A stretch of DNA of 36,707 bases from an uncultured Halomicronema sp. (lineage in GTDB: Bacteria; Cyanobacteriota; Cyanobacteriia; Phormidesmidales; Phormidesmidaceae), in NCBI GenBank assembly GCA_937899725.1, contig CALCCA010000084.1, positions 1 to 36,707 of the forward strand. The letters run 5' to 3'. Made by a program: the position numbers and the translations under genes. The first letter of the stretch is position 1, and every line of letters starts with the position of its first letter. The notes beneath the pieces are model-generated. The model saw only the letters and a program-made list of their open reading frames with translations, had not been told where the DNA came from and did no database searches. Positions 25,968 through 34,594 of this stretch are shown here, piece after piece.

Positions 25968-26043
25968 TTACACCTTTGGGGCCAGATATTATCCTACTCG
26001 CTTCATCAACTCAGCTTGGGAGCTGGGCTAGCAATTGACAGCC

Positions 26044-27117
26044 CTACCGTTTTCGCTTTTGATGCTGGCGGATGGTTTTTGACATCTGTTTCCAGCGGCG
26101 TTTGGTGTTGAGTCGCGCCTGGGTATCTTGGCGCTGCTCGATCCACTGTTGTTCACGCTGCAGCTTTTGGTAGCTTTGCAACCGTGAGGCGGTGAGTTCC
26201 CCAACGGCGATCGCGGCCTGCACGGCACATCCGGGTTCGCCCTGATGCTGACAGTCGCGAAATTTACAGTCAGCGGCCAACGCCTGAATATCGCCAAACG
26301 TCTCTGCCAATCCAGTGTTAGCTGACCAGAGCTGTAGCTCTCGCAGGCCCGGCGTGTCAATCAGCAGTGCGCCCCCCGGCAATGGCCATAATTGCCGATG
26401 GGTGGTGGTATGCCGTCCTCGACTGTCATCCAGGCGGACGGCTTGGGTGGCTGCTTGCTGCTCGCCTAGCAGGTAGTTGGTCAAGGTCGATTTGCCTACT
26501 CCCGAAGACCCAATCAGCACCACCGTTTTACCTGGTGACAGGTAGGGCGTGAGCTGATCGAGTCCGTCGCCCTGGGTAGCGCTGATGACATGAATCGGCA
26601 CCGCGATCGCCACCGTCTCAACCTGGGCGATCGCGGCAGGTAAATCGGCACACTGGTCGGCTTTATTTAAGATCAGCACCGGGCTGGCTCCGCTGTCCCA
26701 GGCGGTGACCAGGTATCGCTCAATTCGCCTGAGGTTAAAGTCGCCATCCAAACCCGACATCAAAAACACGGTGTCTACGTTGGCGGCAATGACTTGGCCC
26801 GCTGTCAGGGTGCCCGCTGCCTGTCGGACAAATTGACTCTGGCGCGGCAGCACCTGATGAATGGCGATCGCCCCGGCGGCACCCTGACGCTCTACCACCA
26901 CCCAATCACCCACGACGGGAAATCCGAGGGCATCTTCCACCTCATGTCGAAAATGTCCGGTCACCTCAGCATCTTGCTCGCCCCATTGGGTGTAGACCCG
27001 ATAAGCCCCCCGCTGCTCTGAGACGACGCGTCCCACCACAAACCCGGCCTGCGCCATGGGCGCAAACGCTAAATCTAGGCTGCTGCCAATGCACCAGCCA
27101 AAATCAGATAAATTCAA
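26044..27117 (-). CDS. rsgA: Ribosome small-subunit-dependent GTPase A
   Basis: RsgA checks late 30S ribosome maturation. The 357-residue product shows the circularly permuted GTPase order: G4 NKAD (about 151-154) precedes the P-loop GSSGVGKST (203-211) and G3 DTPG (254-257). The N-terminal OB-fold (VGRVVSEQRGAYRVYTQWGEQDAEVTG) binds rRNA. The C-terminal zinc site has C284, C289, H291 and C297. The tail is basic (KTIRQHQKRKR). I prefer a TTG start at 27117, because GAGG lies eight bases upstream and MNLSDFGW is a typical beginning. A GTG at 27171 would add 18 residues and lacks a ribosome site. Confidence 0.93.
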   Translation of the reverse strand: MNLSDFGWCIGSSLDLAFAPMAQAGFVVGRVVSEQRGAYRVYTQWGEQDAEVTGHFRHEVEDALGFPVVGDWVVVERQGAAGAIAIHQVLPRQSQFVRQAAGTLTAGQVIAANVDTVFLMSGLDGDFNLRRIERYLVTAWDSGASPVLILNKADQCADLPAAIAQVETVAIAVPIHVISATQGDGLDQLTPYLSPGKTVVLIGSSGVGKSTLTNYLLGEQQAATQAVRLDDSRGRHTTTHRQLWPLPGGALLIDTPGLRELQLWSANTGLAETFGDIQALAADCKFRDCQHQGEPGCAVQAAIAVGELTASRLQSYQKLQREQQWIEQRQDTQARLNTKRRWKQMSKTIRQHQKRKR

Positions 27118-27458
27118 TGTCTTGTCCTCAAAGAAACCTACGCAGGGCAAGGTTCTAAAAGGCTTAAGCACAATGCTTTGAACAGCAGTCTTAGACCTTG
27201 CCGATTAAACGGATGTAGTGAATTCCATTACCGACACCGCCATAAGACCTCTCCTCTGGTTTTGATAGGACTTTTCCCAGTATATCGCTCTGAAAATTCC
27301 TCTGGCCGCCAACAATTAGGGCCGCTTTCCTCCGCCACTGTCTGCAACTGTCTGACTCAGTTTTGATCGATTACCTTTGCGCCTGATCCGGGATAGAGCC
27401 TGGATGCTTAAGGGTATCTGGCTTTTTGGATACTCCTCAGCTCACTTCGGTAGAATAA

Positions 27459-27478
27459 ATCGAGAATCTCATCTCGAT
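27459..27478. promoter_or_regulatory. Inverted repeat upstream of the ABC exporter genes
   Basis: ATCGAGA (27459-27465) and TCTCGAT (27472-27478) flank six bases, 70 bp upstream of the ATG at 27548. A half-site-like ATCGAGG follows near 27493. This could be an operator for a repressor of the exporter or a leader hairpin. The remaining 375-bp divergent gap to rsgA holds no gene. Confidence 0.4.
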
Positions 27479-27547
27479 AAATCCCCCATCTATCGAGGTC
27501 ACTGCAAACCGCATGAATCGTGACTTAAGCAAGGTCAGTTTATTGAT

Positions 27548-28573
27548 ATGCCTCCAGCCGTTTTAGTCGAAGGCTTACAAAAGCGCTACGGCGATGTTGA
27601 TGCCGTCAAAGATGTCTCTTTCACCATCGAGGCAGGTGAAATTTTTGGCTTGCTCGGGCCTAACGGAGCGGGAAAGACCACCACAATCCGCTGTCTCTGT
27701 ACATTGAGCACGCCCGACGCTGGCCGCGTAGAAATTAACGGTCGTTCGGTGCTCAACAATCCGGCTCTGGCGCGCCAGCAACTCGGCTACATTGCTCAGG
27801 AGGTGGCCCTCGACAAAGTGCTCACAGGGCGCGAACTGCTGCAGCTACAGGCAGCGCTGTATCACATGCCTGCTAAGGTGGCGCGCGATCGCATTCAGCA
27901 GATGATTGAGCTGTTAGAGCTGACCGCCTGGGCTGACAAAAAATCAGGCATCTACTCCGGCGGTCTCAAAAAGCGTCTCGACCTGGCGTTGGGACTGCTG
28001 CATCAGCCCGATGTGTTAGTGCTAGATGAACCTACTGTGGGCCTAGACATTGAGACTCGTTCTGCCGTATGGCAATTTTTGCGACAGTTGAAAGCGGCGG
28101 GCACCACGGTGCTGCTCACCAGCCATTATTTAGAAGAGGTCGATGCGCTGTCAGACCGCGTTGCCATCATTGACCAGGGCAAGGTGATCGCCGCAGGTAC
28201 GCCCAGTGACCTCAAAAGTCGGGTGGGGGGCGATCGTATCACCCTGCGGATTCGCGAATTCACCCCCGATGACGAAGCCGACCAAGCAAAAGATTTACTC
28301 CAAACCCTGCCCTGTGTCGAAGAGGCAATCGTTAACGACGCTCAAGGCAACTCGATTAACTTGGTCGTGACAGCCCAGTCTGACGCGCTAATGACCGTGC
28401 AGCAGGCGCTCAAAGAGACCGGTTTGCCCATGTTTGGCATCTCACAATCGCGCCCTAGCCTCGATGATGTTTATCTGGCCGCGACGGGCCGCACGCTGAT
28501 GGATGCCGAAATTGCCGCGGCTGGCAGTCGTGATCTCAAGGCCGAACGCAAACAAGCGATGAAAGGCGCTTAG
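27548..28573 (+). CDS. ABC transporter ATP-binding protein (DrrA-type exporter)
   Basis: A 341-residue ATPase of an ABC-2 type exporter. Walker A is GPNGAGKTT (37-45), the Q-loop IAQE, the ABC signature YSGGLKKR (136-143), Walker B VLVLDEP (156-162) and the H-loop TSHYLEE. The extra C-terminal domain of about 100 residues (after QGKVIAAGTPSDLK) is that of the DrrA/daunorubicin-resistance subfamily, which exports drugs or lipids. The last 25 residues are charged. It is followed by its permease 105 bp downstream. The substrate cannot be predicted. Confidence 0.94.
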   Translation: MPPAVLVEGLQKRYGDVDAVKDVSFTIEAGEIFGLLGPNGAGKTTTIRCLCTLSTPDAGRVEINGRSVLNNPALARQQLGYIAQEVALDKVLTGRELLQLQAALYHMPAKVARDRIQQMIELLELTAWADKKSGIYSGGLKKRLDLALGLLHQPDVLVLDEPTVGLDIETRSAVWQFLRQLKAAGTTVLLTSHYLEEVDALSDRVAIIDQGKVIAAGTPSDLKSRVGGDRITLRIREFTPDDEADQAKDLLQTLPCVEEAIVNDAQGNSINLVVTAQSDALMTVQQALKETGLPMFGISQSRPSLDDVYLAATGRTLMDAEIAAAGSRDLKAERKQAMKGA

Positions 28574-28678
28574 TGGAGAGCGGCGGTCGGCTACCACGTC
28601 GCTGCTCCGGCCGTCTTCCTCTGCCGCATGGCCCCCACTCCATCCCGCTACCCCTCGATTTTCCTTACCCTGATAGCT

Positions 28679-29599
28679 ATGAGCACCACCCTAACTCCCA
28701 AACCCAAACTCTCTTTAGATAACCCTGAATTGCGTCAGTGGAAGGCTGAGCTCAGTAACAGCAGCGCGACGGCAACGCCAGGCTTGTTTTCGGCAGCCTT
28801 TTTGCAAGAAACGATCGCCATGACGCGACGGCTGTTCATTCAGCTGCAGCGCCGCCCCTCGACGCTGGTGGCAGGCGTGATTCAGCCCGTGATGTGGTTG
28901 ATTTTGTTTGGTGCCTTGTTTCAAAACGTGCCCCAGGGGCTGTTTGGTGAAAGCCAAAATTATGGTCAGTTTTTAGGGGCGGGCATCATCGTGTTCACGG
29001 CCTTTGGCGGTGCCCTCAATGCCGGATTGCCGGTGATGTTCGATCGCGAGTTTGGCTTTCTCAACCGCTTTCTCGTCGCACCGTTAGCCTCGCGCTATTC
29101 CATCGTGGCCGCGTCAGCGGTGTTTATTGCCGCGATGAGCATGGTGCAAACTGCTGCCATTATTGGGCTCAGTGCAGTCTTAGGGGCGGGGCTGCCTGAT
29201 CCGATGGGGCTCGGGCTGGTCGTGTTGATTGTGCTGACGTTAGTGTTAGGGGTTACGGCTTTAAGCTTAGGGCTTTCCTTTGCGCTGCCTGGGCACATTG
29301 AGCTAATTGCCGTCATTTTTGTCACCAATCTGCCGCTGCTGTTTTCGAGCACTGCGCTGGTGCCCCTGTCCTTTATGCCGCAGTGGCTGCGAGTCGTGGC
29401 GAGCTTAAATCCACTCACCTATGCGATCGAGCCGATTCGGTACATCTATTTGCACCCTGACAGTTGGGGGTTAACCAGTGTGGTGATGGCAGCGCCCTGG
29501 GGCGATGTCAAGATGGGGGATGCGCTAGCGATACTGCTAGGATTTTGTCTGATTTCTCTGGCACTTATTCAACCGCTGCTGCGTCGTCGTATTGCATAG
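28679..29599 (+). CDS. ABC-2 type transporter permease
   Basis: A 306-residue membrane subunit that pairs with the ATPase at 27548. A cytoplasmic N-terminal region of about 60 residues is followed by six hydrophobic helices, beginning with STLVAGVIQPVMWLILFGALF and including the ABC-2 hallmark region GLSFALPGHIELIAVIFVTNLPLLFSSTALVPLSFMPQWLRVVASLNPLTYAIEPIR. The C terminus ends in RRRIA. I prefer the ATG at 28679 (MSTTLTPKPKLS); an ATG at 28628 would add 17 residues and lies in a less protein-like stretch. Confidence 0.92.
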   Translation: MSTTLTPKPKLSLDNPELRQWKAELSNSSATATPGLFSAAFLQETIAMTRRLFIQLQRRPSTLVAGVIQPVMWLILFGALFQNVPQGLFGESQNYGQFLGAGIIVFTAFGGALNAGLPVMFDREFGFLNRFLVAPLASRYSIVAASAVFIAAMSMVQTAAIIGLSAVLGAGLPDPMGLGLVVLIVLTLVLGVTALSLGLSFALPGHIELIAVIFVTNLPLLFSSTALVPLSFMPQWLRVVASLNPLTYAIEPIRYIYLHPDSWGLTSVVMAAPWGDVKMGDALAILLGFCLISLALIQPLLRRRIA

Positions 29600-29686
29600 C
29601 GCGCGCGCCGCATTCAGAATTCTCTGTTAAAGTAGGGCGTATATTGCGCCAGTTATCGTAGTGGTGTAATTAGGAGTTAACCCGTC

Positions 29687-30040
29687 ATGCACATGATGAA
29701 AAAATCTCTCTCTTGGCTATTGGTTGGGGCGTTTGCCAGCATCGGTGCGGTGGTTATGTCTCCCGCTGCGATCGCCCAGTCGGCGGACGCCGATCTCTTT
29801 GGAACAGATGATGATGGTGCTGATCAGTTCGGCGATTCGGCGAGTCCCTATGAGCTGATTCACCGGGCTATCTTGGCGCCGACGATGAGTTCTGAAGAGT
29901 TTCAAGAGCAGCAAAATCGAGCCATCACCACCGAAGCGCAAGATTTCAGACAGCGTCAGCAAGAAGCCCTCCGCCAGCAACCGGCTTTAACTGTTGAAGA
30001 GCCTGGGGATACGATCTCGGTCGATGGCGAAGAGCTGTAG
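29687..30040 (+). CDS. Small exported protein, unknown function
   Basis: A 117-residue product with a clear signal peptide (MHMMKKSLSWLLVGAFASIG..., cleavage after AIAQS-type site near 31). The mature part is acidic and Gln-rich (DADLFGTDDDGADQFGD; FQEQQNRAITTEAQDFRQRQQEALRQQ), mostly helical, without cysteines. AGGAG lies ten bases before the ATG, a strong start signal. It has its own terminator 34 bp after the stop. It is probably periplasmic. I know no function. Confidence 0.75.
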   Translation: MHMMKKSLSWLLVGAFASIGAVVMSPAAIAQSADADLFGTDDDGADQFGDSASPYELIHRAILAPTMSSEEFQEQQNRAITTEAQDFRQRQQEALRQQPALTVEEPGDTISVDGEEL

Positions 30041-30073
30041 GCTAGCGCCTACCAGTTCATCAGTCTTATTCGA

Positions 30074-30108
30074 AAAGCGCTCCTACGGTTAAAGTAGGGG
30101 CGCTTTTT
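30074..30108 (+). terminator. Terminator after the small exported-protein gene
   Basis: AAAGCGCTCCTAC (30074-30086) pairs with GTAGGGGCGCTTT (30094-30106), with one G-T pair, around a 7-nt loop, ending in a run of five T. Beyond it, 30109-30356 holds no gene but has a small CCCCTC/GAGGGG hairpin (30231-30246), a kind of dispersed repeat. Confidence 0.85.
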
Positions 30109-30356
30109 AGCGTGGATTAATTTATTCAGAGGATGGGGCTCCTCTACCAGCCCGTTGAAGCAACTATCTTCTCTGGCAAGGGGTGTTGGGTGGCCGATCC
30201 TCCCGCTGAGAGTTCAACCCACCCCATTAGCCCCTCCCCAGAGGGGAAAGAAACGGGGTTTGGCTTAACCCGAACTGGCGCTAGGAACCAAAGCGGGGTG
30301 ATCGCAGACGGCATTCACCCCAACATGTATCTCGACTGGTTAGCATCCCTCGACAC

Positions 30357-31808
30357 TTAGGAAACCGAGGGTTGCTCTTCTGACGATTGAGCTGAGGCAA
30401 GTTCGACTTCCTCAGTCGGTGGGGCCGCGTCAGAATCTTTGAACACAATGCGTAAGAGCGGTGGCGCGACGAACGTGGTCAAAATCACCATGACGATAAT
30501 CGCTGCCTCCAGCGATTCTGAGAGCGCCCCACTGGCGGAACCCACACCGGCAAAAACCAAACCAACCTCACCCCGAGGAATCATGCCCACCCCAATGGCG
30601 AGCTTGTTGATGCCCTCTTGCCCAAAGACCGCAAAGCCGGTGACCACCTTACCGATGATCGCCACGACGACGAGGAATGAGGCAATGATTAAGCCCTCGC
30701 GGTTAGCCGGATCAAGCGGATTTAGAACGCTAACATCGGTGCGCGCGCCCACTGTCACAAAGAAAATCGGCACCAGCATGTCAGAAATCGGAATAATTTG
30801 CTCTTCCAGTTCTTTATGCTTGGGCGTTTCGGCCAAAATCAACCCAGCGGCAAAAGCCCCCAAAATCGCCTCTAGCTGAATGGTGGCGGCGATGTAAGAC
30901 AGCACAAAGGCAAAAACCAGCGAGCTAATGATCAGTTCGCCCCGCGTCTTCATTTGATTGACTAAGCCCACAAAGACTGGGCTGAGCAATCGCCCAATAA
31001 AGATCGCGCCGATCAAAAACGCGGCGGCGCTGACGATGAGAATGACGACGTTTTGAATCTCGATTTCCCCCGTTTTAGCGAGGCTGGCCACCACGGCTAG
31101 GACGATGATGCCGAGGACATCGTCTAATACTGCCGCCCCGATGATGATTTGCCCTTCGCGCGAGCTGAGCCTTTGAAGCTCGGCCAACACTTTGGCGGTG
31201 ATGCCAATACTGGTGGCGGTCAGAGCGGCGCCGGCAAAGACAGCGGGAATCGTCGCAATGTTGAACAGCACGATCAGGCCGGTCGTGCCCAAGGCAAAGG
31301 GCACCACTACCCCAATGATGGCGACTACGGCGGCCTGGGGGCCGACCCGAATCAGCTCCTTAAGATCAGATTCCAGGCCGATTTCAAAGAGCAGAATGAT
31401 GACGCCCAGCTCAGCCAGAATTGAGACGACTTCACTTTCTCCGCGAAAAACGGATAGCAGCCCCGCACCATCCATGTCGGTGGTGGTGGAGACTAACTGC
31501 ATGAGGACTGAGCCTGTTTCGCCCGCCCCTTCGGGAAAAACGATCAGATGCAGGGCGGAGACCCCGACGACAACGCCGCCGAGCAGCTCACCTAAAACCG
31601 GGGGTAAGTTGACCCGTGCACAGAGTTCGCCGCCAATTTTGGCAGCTAAGTAAACCGTGATCAGACTCAACAAGACGCCAGCTAAGACCAGCGGTTCGAT
31701 CTCGGCCTCTGAAGCTTCGGCCAAGATGGTCAGCCAACTGACATCTCCATAGAGAGGCATTGCCGTCAGGCTACCGATGGAACTAAGGCAGAAAAGTGCA
31801 TTCACCAT
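30357..31808 (-). CDS. CPA2 cation:proton antiporter (NhaS3/KefB type)
   Basis: A 483-residue polytopic membrane protein with about twelve helices. The ion-binding Asp pair lies in IIIGAAVLDDVLGIIVLAVV (D229-D230). The discontinuous helix TATSIGITAKVLAEL and the late motif GMIPRGEVGLVFAGVG are typical of CPA2 exchangers. There is no C-terminal TrkA-N domain, so it is closer to NhaS3/NapA-type Na+/H+ antiporters than to KefB; in Synechocystis NhaS3 is a thylakoid antiporter, and the likeness is from memory. The C terminus is acidic and Ser-rich. It stands alone. Confidence 0.88.
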   Translation of the reverse strand: MVNALFCLSSIGSLTAMPLYGDVSWLTILAEASEAEIEPLVLAGVLLSLITVYLAAKIGGELCARVNLPPVLGELLGGVVVGVSALHLIVFPEGAGETGSVLMQLVSTTTDMDGAGLLSVFRGESEVVSILAELGVIILLFEIGLESDLKELIRVGPQAAVVAIIGVVVPFALGTTGLIVLFNIATIPAVFAGAALTATSIGITAKVLAELQRLSSREGQIIIGAAVLDDVLGIIVLAVVASLAKTGEIEIQNVVILIVSAAAFLIGAIFIGRLLSPVFVGLVNQMKTRGELIISSLVFAFVLSYIAATIQLEAILGAFAAGLILAETPKHKELEEQIIPISDMLVPIFFVTVGARTDVSVLNPLDPANREGLIIASFLVVVAIIGKVVTGFAVFGQEGINKLAIGVGMIPRGEVGLVFAGVGSASGALSESLEAAIIVMVILTTFVAPPLLRIVFKDSDAAPPTEEVELASAQSSEEQPSVS

Positions 31809-32000
31809 TCAGGCTGAAAAAACGCATCTTGTCTACCTTACATGAGTTCAGGTTTTCGCCAATGTTCAAACCGATCAACTTATCGGTTTATTTGGCGATC
31901 GCCAGATAAATCTTGAGACCGCCGGACGGTTTGATGCACCGGATGTCCCTGTTGAGGTCGCCCCATGCTGGCACTCAGTCCTCAGTGGGAGCGGTTGATG

Positions 32001-32813
32001 CTAAATAAAGACGCGATGTTGCAGGGCGGGCATCTGTTGCCGCACCTGCGATAGGCGAGCGGGGTTGATTTCGGCGATCGCCACCCCTACATCCGTCCCC
32101 ACATCGTCTAACACCATGCCCCAGGGGTCGATGATCATGGCGTGTCCATGAGACTGGCGACGACTGTTGTGAAACCCGGTCTGAGCGGGGGCAATGACGT
32201 AACAGGTGTTTTCGATCGCCCGTGCCTGCAGCAGCACCTGCCAATGATCTTTGCCGGTAAACGCGGTGAAGGCCGCCGGAATCATCAACACTTCGGCTCC
32301 CATCTGGGAAAGATGGCGATAAAGCTCAGGAAAGCGCACGTCATAACAAACAGAGAGGGCTAAGTTGCCTAGCTGTTTGGACGGATGCACCGCTGGTAAA
32401 TCTTGACCCGAAATCACCGTATTGGATTCGCGGTAGGTGTTGCCATCGGGGACATTCACGTCAAACAGATGAACTTTTTCGTAACGGGCGAGTTCACTGC
32501 CATCGGAGCCCACCAGCAGCGCCGTGTTAAAAAATTTGCCGTCAGTACCGGGCACCGGATAGCCGCCGCCCAGCAGCGTAATCTGGTGGCGCTGGGCCAT
32601 TTTTTTGAGAAACTGTTCGCTGGCGTCGCAAATTTCTTGAGCCTGCGCCTGTTTGGTGCCTTCTTCGCCTAAAAACGAAAAGTTCTCGGGGAGGGTCACG
32701 AGTTCTGCCCCGCGTCGCACTGCCAGGTCAATTAAGTCTTCAGCTTGGGCCAGATTTTTCTCCAAATCTGGCACGCTGGTCATTTGTAAAGCTGCGGCCA
32801 GGTAAGACTTCAT
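32001..32813 (-). CDS. Carbon-nitrogen hydrolase, Nit1/deaminated-glutathione amidase-like
   Basis: A 270-residue nitrilase-superfamily enzyme. The catalytic triad is visible: Glu in LPENFSF (E43), Lys in RYEKVHLFDV (K113) and Cys in SVCYDVRFPELYR (C156). HWQVLLQARAIENTCYVIAPAQTG and the C-terminal SHGHAMIIDPWG complete the fold. This pattern belongs to the Nit1/Nit2 branch, whose members hydrolyse the side-product amides deaminated glutathione or alpha-ketoglutaramate (metabolite repair). The ATG at 32813 was chosen; an upstream start at 32846 adds 11 unlike residues. It is divergent from the NhaC-type gene. Confidence 0.9.
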   Translation of the reverse strand: MKSYLAAALQMTSVPDLEKNLAQAEDLIDLAVRRGAELVTLPENFSFLGEEGTKQAQAQEICDASEQFLKKMAQRHQITLLGGGYPVPGTDGKFFNTALLVGSDGSELARYEKVHLFDVNVPDGNTYRESNTVISGQDLPAVHPSKQLGNLALSVCYDVRFPELYRHLSQMGAEVLMIPAAFTAFTGKDHWQVLLQARAIENTCYVIAPAQTGFHNSRRQSHGHAMIIDPWGMVLDDVGTDVGVAIAEINPARLSQVRQQMPALQHRVFI

Positions 32814-33032
32814 GCGCGATCGCCAATGATAGAGTTCGGACTTCAATTTTACGCGGATTTGGGCTGCTGCCCACAGGTTCCGCCCAGGTGTAGCCGTTTT
32901 TAGGGGTTTTCGCGGAGAGGGCGGCGATCAGCTTAGTCATCGACAGCATCGATAGTAGCGGTCGTCAAAATCAGTGTGGGTGTCACCAGCTGGCCTGATA
33001 GCGTAACCACAGATTGACCACGTTTTTGAGGG

Positions 33033-34385
33033 ATGGATGGAGCAATGGATATTGCGATCGCCCTGGCGGTTTCATTCGCAGGCCTCTTGCTCTCGGTGCA
33101 GCAAGGCTGGCCGCTTTTACTGCCCTTGGTGGGTGCTCTGAGCCTAATCTCGTGGGTGTATCGGCGGCGAGGCATCCCCTATCGGCAGTTGGCGAAGCAT
33201 ATGCAACAGGGGGTGCGGCAATCGTGGGGCGTGCTCAGTATTTTGTTGCTGATTGGCGTGGTGGTGGCCGGTTGGCTGATTGCGGGCACCGTGCCAGCGT
33301 TGGTGTACTACGGGCTCAAGATCATTCACCCGCAGTGGTTTTTGGTGTCGGCCTTTGTGCTGACGGGGACGCTCTCGGCGCTGCTGGGCACCTCGTTTGG
33401 CAGTGCGGGCACCATGGGGCTAGCGCTAATGATTATGGCGCGCGGGGCCGATTTTCCTGAGGGGTGGGCAGCGGGCGCGGTGATCGCGGGAGCTTATGTG
33501 GGCGATCGCTGTTCCCCCATGTCGTCGAGCGCTCACCTGGTCGCGGCGATCACCGCCACCAATATCTATCGCAATTTACAGCGCATGATCGCCACTAACT
33601 GGGGGCCATTGGGCTTATCTCTATTGATCTATGGCATCGCGTCGCTGCAACATCCGCTGACGGGCACCGACAATCCGCTGTTGGCAAGCATTCCCACTCA
33701 ATTTTCAGTGCATCCCCTCACTCTATTGCCCGCCGGTCTGCTGGTGCTGCTCACCCTTTGCCGCTGGCCGGTGCGGCGCACTCTGGCCGTCAGCTTGGCC
33801 AGTGCGATCGCCCTGGCGCTCACTTTGCAATCGCAATCGCTGGGGACGGTGACGCAAACCTTGCTGTGGGGCCTGCAGTTGCCGCCGGATGAAGCCCTCA
33901 GCACCATCTTTAGAGGCGGTGGCCTGTGGACGATGAGTAAAGTTTGCAGCATCGTGTTGGTTTCTAGCGCCCTGGCGGGATTGCTCTCCGCCCTGGGCAC
34001 TTTTAATCGGATCGGGCGCTGGCTGGCTCGGTGGTCAGGGCAGCGCGGTCGCTTTGGCGGTATAATCGCGGCCAGTCTGCTCACGAGTGCCTTTGGCTGT
34101 ACGCAAACCATTGCGATTTTGCTGACGCAGAAGATTGCGCAACCACAGTACACGGCGCAGCAGGCCAGTCAGGAACAGCTGGCGGTGGATATCGAAAATT
34201 CGGCAGTGGTGATTGCACCCCTGATTCCCTGGAATATCGCGGGGCTGGTACCGGCCACCATTATTCTCAGTGACAGCAGCTTTGTGCCCTATGCGGTGTA
34301 TCTCTATCTGTTGCCGCTGTGGAACTGGCTGTTTTATCGCGTTGACTGCAAGCCGTTGTGGCGACGTCGGTTTCCGGCGAACTGA
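33033..34385 (+). CDS. nhaC: NhaC-family Na+/H+ antiporter-like transporter
   Basis: A 450-residue protein with about eleven hydrophobic helices. The family signature is present twice in related form: LLGTSFGSAGTMGLALMIMARG followed by AGAVIAGAYVGDRCSPMSSSAHLVAAIT, and later SAFGCTQTIAILLTQKI with ENSAVVIAPLIPWNIAGLVPA. The AGAYVGD-SPMS block is diagnostic of NhaC-like exchangers. Ion specificity (Na+/H+, malate-lactate or other) is not decided by sequence. ATGs at 33033 and 33045 are both possible starts. It is the last chromosomal gene before the IS element, 149 bp away. Confidence 0.88.
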   Translation: MDGAMDIAIALAVSFAGLLLSVQQGWPLLLPLVGALSLISWVYRRRGIPYRQLAKHMQQGVRQSWGVLSILLLIGVVVAGWLIAGTVPALVYYGLKIIHPQWFLVSAFVLTGTLSALLGTSFGSAGTMGLALMIMARGADFPEGWAAGAVIAGAYVGDRCSPMSSSAHLVAAITATNIYRNLQRMIATNWGPLGLSLLIYGIASLQHPLTGTDNPLLASIPTQFSVHPLTLLPAGLLVLLTLCRWPVRRTLAVSLASAIALALTLQSQSLGTVTQTLLWGLQLPPDEALSTIFRGGGLWTMSKVCSIVLVSSALAGLLSALGTFNRIGRWLARWSGQRGRFGGIIAASLLTSAFGCTQTIAILLTQKIAQPQYTAQQASQEQLAVDIENSAVVIAPLIPWNIAGLVPATIILSDSSFVPYAVYLYLLPLWNWLFYRVDCKPLWRRRFPAN

Positions 34386-34594
34386 CGAGGAGTGGAGAGT
34401 GGTGGGTAGAGGGTGGAGAGTTCGGAGTAGGAAATCAGGACTTTTTCCGCGTTCACCATTGAGCTGCGCGACGAAAGGGAGAAGAGAGAAGGTGAGGGAA
34501 AAGTGTACCTAAAGCTGAGAGCAGCATGGCAATCGAGACTGTACAGAATTTTGTGTAAGCGGTCTAAAATCCCGATAACTTAGGAGACCGCATC

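Noticed and set aside
33014-33460. 148-codon ORF overlapping the start of the NhaC-type gene in another frame
   Set aside because: The NhaC-type frame shows clear membrane helices and family motifs throughout the same bases.
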